DNA of 5,321 bases from an uncultured Clostridiaceae bacterium (GTDB lineage: Bacteria > Bacillota > Clostridia > Lachnospirales > Lachnospiraceae): positions 1-5,321 of the forward strand of contig CATLIJ010000198.1 of the NCBI GenBank assembly GCA_949948825.1, written 5' to 3'. A model generated the notes under the pieces. The model worked only from the letters and a program-made list of their open reading frames with translations. It searched no databases and was not told the DNA's origin. Positions 4,369 to 5,321 of the stretch are shown piece after piece. Made by a program: the position numbers and the translations under genes. Position 1 is the stretch's first letter. The number at the start of each line of letters is the position of its first letter.

Positions 4369-5321
4369 TCCTCATATCTGTCTTCCATATAATCCTTGCA
4401 TCCAATGGCCTCCCCGCCTTTTACATAAACCCGCGGCACTCTTTTTCCAATATTGCAGATTATTTCATAGTGAAATCCTCCGCCCCACCGGGCCAGATCC
4501 TCCACCCGGATCTCCTCCTCCCCCTCTTTTCCAATCAACGTAACCAGCTGGCCCTCTGCCACGTCTGGTATCTGAGTCACATCCACCATCATCTGATCCA
4601 TACAGACCCGTCCCAAAATCGGCGCTCTCTTTCCCTGAATCAGCACACATCCCCGCCCGGACAGATTTCTTGGATAACCGTCTCCATATCCCACAGGGAT
4701 CGTGGCAACCTTCATAGGCTGTCTGACGGTAAATGTTCCCCCATAGCTGATCTCCCTTCCCGGCTCCACATCTTTCACATAGGTTACAAAGCTTTTCAGT
4801 TCCATTGCCGGCCGCAAAGCTGCCTGCTCCTTTTTCACCTCATCCGAAGGATATAACCCATACAGAGAAATTCCGGCCCGCACCCAATGAAGTCCGGCCT
4901 CCGGCAAATCCACAATCGCCGCGCTGTTAGCACAATGCCTGACTGGAATTTTCACTCCTCTTTTTTCCAGCATCTCTGTAAAATTCAAAAAACGGGCCAG
5001 CTGCATGTTTGCTGAAGTCTTATCCTCCTCATCCGCTCTGGCAAAATGGGTAAATACTCCCTCTGCCCGAATCCCCGGCAATCCGCAGATCTGAGCTGCC
5101 AAAGCTGCTCCCTTGCCATCTGCCTCCACCCCAATCCGGCTCATGCCAGTATCCACAGCCAGATGAAAAACCGCCTCTTTCCCCATATCCACAGCTTGTC
5201 TGGACAATTCTCTGGCCTGATCCATGGTAAAAATAACCGGACGGATGGACTCCTGAATCAAAGGTCCATACCATCGTCCCCCCACTGGCCCTAAAATCAA
5301 AATTGGCTTTGTGATCTTGTG
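4359..5321 (-). CDS. alr: Alanine racemase, N-terminus cut by window edge
   Basis: This PLP-dependent enzyme interconverts L- and D-alanine, supplying D-alanine for peptidoglycan in the cytoplasm. The window holds 320 residues. The frame runs open to the right edge (HKITKPILILGPVGG), so the TTG at 5300 is internal, and about 60-70 residues including the PLP-binding lysine are missing. Numbering from the first visible residue, family elements are VDTGMSRIG (56-64), THFARADE (91-98), HCANSAA (129-135), VRAGISLYGLYPS (147-159), the ISYGG segment with the presumed catalytic tyrosine (Tyr193), IPVGYGDGYPR (208-218), APILGRVCMDQMMVDV (233-248) and PRVY (296-299). The TIM barrel appears to continue to about residue 160, followed by the C-terminal beta domain. 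One substitution stands out: Ala55 occupies the place of the carbamylated Lys129 of the Geobacillus enzyme (HLK versus HLA before the DTGM motif). mazF follows 230 nt later. Confidence 0.95.
   Translation of the reverse strand, partial: HKITKPILILGPVGGRWYGPLIQESIRPVIFTMDQARELSRQAVDMGKEAVFHLAVDTGMSRIGVEADGKGAALAAQICGLPGIRAEGVFTHFARADEEDKTSANMQLARFLNFTEMLEKRGVKIPVRHCANSAAIVDLPEAGLHWVRAGISLYGLYPSDEVKKEQAALRPAMELKSFVTYVKDVEPGREISYGGTFTVRQPMKVATIPVGYGDGYPRNLSGRGCVLIQGKRAPILGRVCMDQMMVDVTQIPDVAEGQLVTLIGKEGEEEIRVEDLARWGGGFHYEIICNIGKRVPRVYVKGGEAIGCKDYMEDRYEDFL

Noticed and set aside
4302..4856. Plus-strand frame of 184 codons
   Set aside because: It is antisense to the well-supported alr gene, and its composition is typical of reverse-strand translation.

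Overview
Every gene in this window is encoded on the minus strand, so it reads from right to left. The gene content, near-balanced base composition by eye, good Shine-Dalgarno sites and a clear sigma-A type promoter suggest a Firmicute, most likely a clostridial gut-type bacterium of the Lachnospiraceae or a close relative. This placement comes from protein resemblance recalled without a database search.

Layout in transcription order. (1) 5321-4359: alr, alanine racemase, with its N-terminus beyond the right edge. (2) 4358-4129: a 230-nt spacer with a 20-nt tandem repeat overlapping the alr stop codon and an imperfect dyad, but no convincing antitoxin gene. (3) 4128-3781: mazF/ndoA, a MazF-family mRNA endoribonuclease with a GTG start. 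(4) 3780-3591: a perfect 13-bp hairpin, a strong promoter (TTGACG, 17 nt, TACAAT) and a GC-rich leader that can fold in two mutually exclusive ways. (5) 3590-2646: a CorC/HlyC-like protein with a CBS pair and a transporter-associated domain, which has only one membrane segment in place of the usual DUF21 domain. (6) A likely intrinsic terminator at 2634-2602. (7) 2579-1194: a MATE-family efflux transporter, whose start is better placed at 2579 than at the upstream ATG inside the terminator. (8) 1174 to the left edge: the first 391 residues of a JetA (DUF5716)-like protein.

The right half is a conserved Firmicute neighbourhood, the alr-ndoA arrangement known from Bacillus, where cell-wall D-alanine supply sits beside an mRNA interferase. 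The left edge is the most interesting part. JetA is the MukF-like kleisin of Wadjet (JetABCD), an SMC-like complex that recognises and cuts small circular plasmids. The partner genes jetB, jetC and jetD would lie just beyond the left edge and are not visible here. jetA starts 19 nt after the MATE gene stop with its own ribosome binding site and no terminator between them, so the transporter and the defence locus may share a transcript. No tRNA, rRNA, CRISPR array or insertion sequence was seen.
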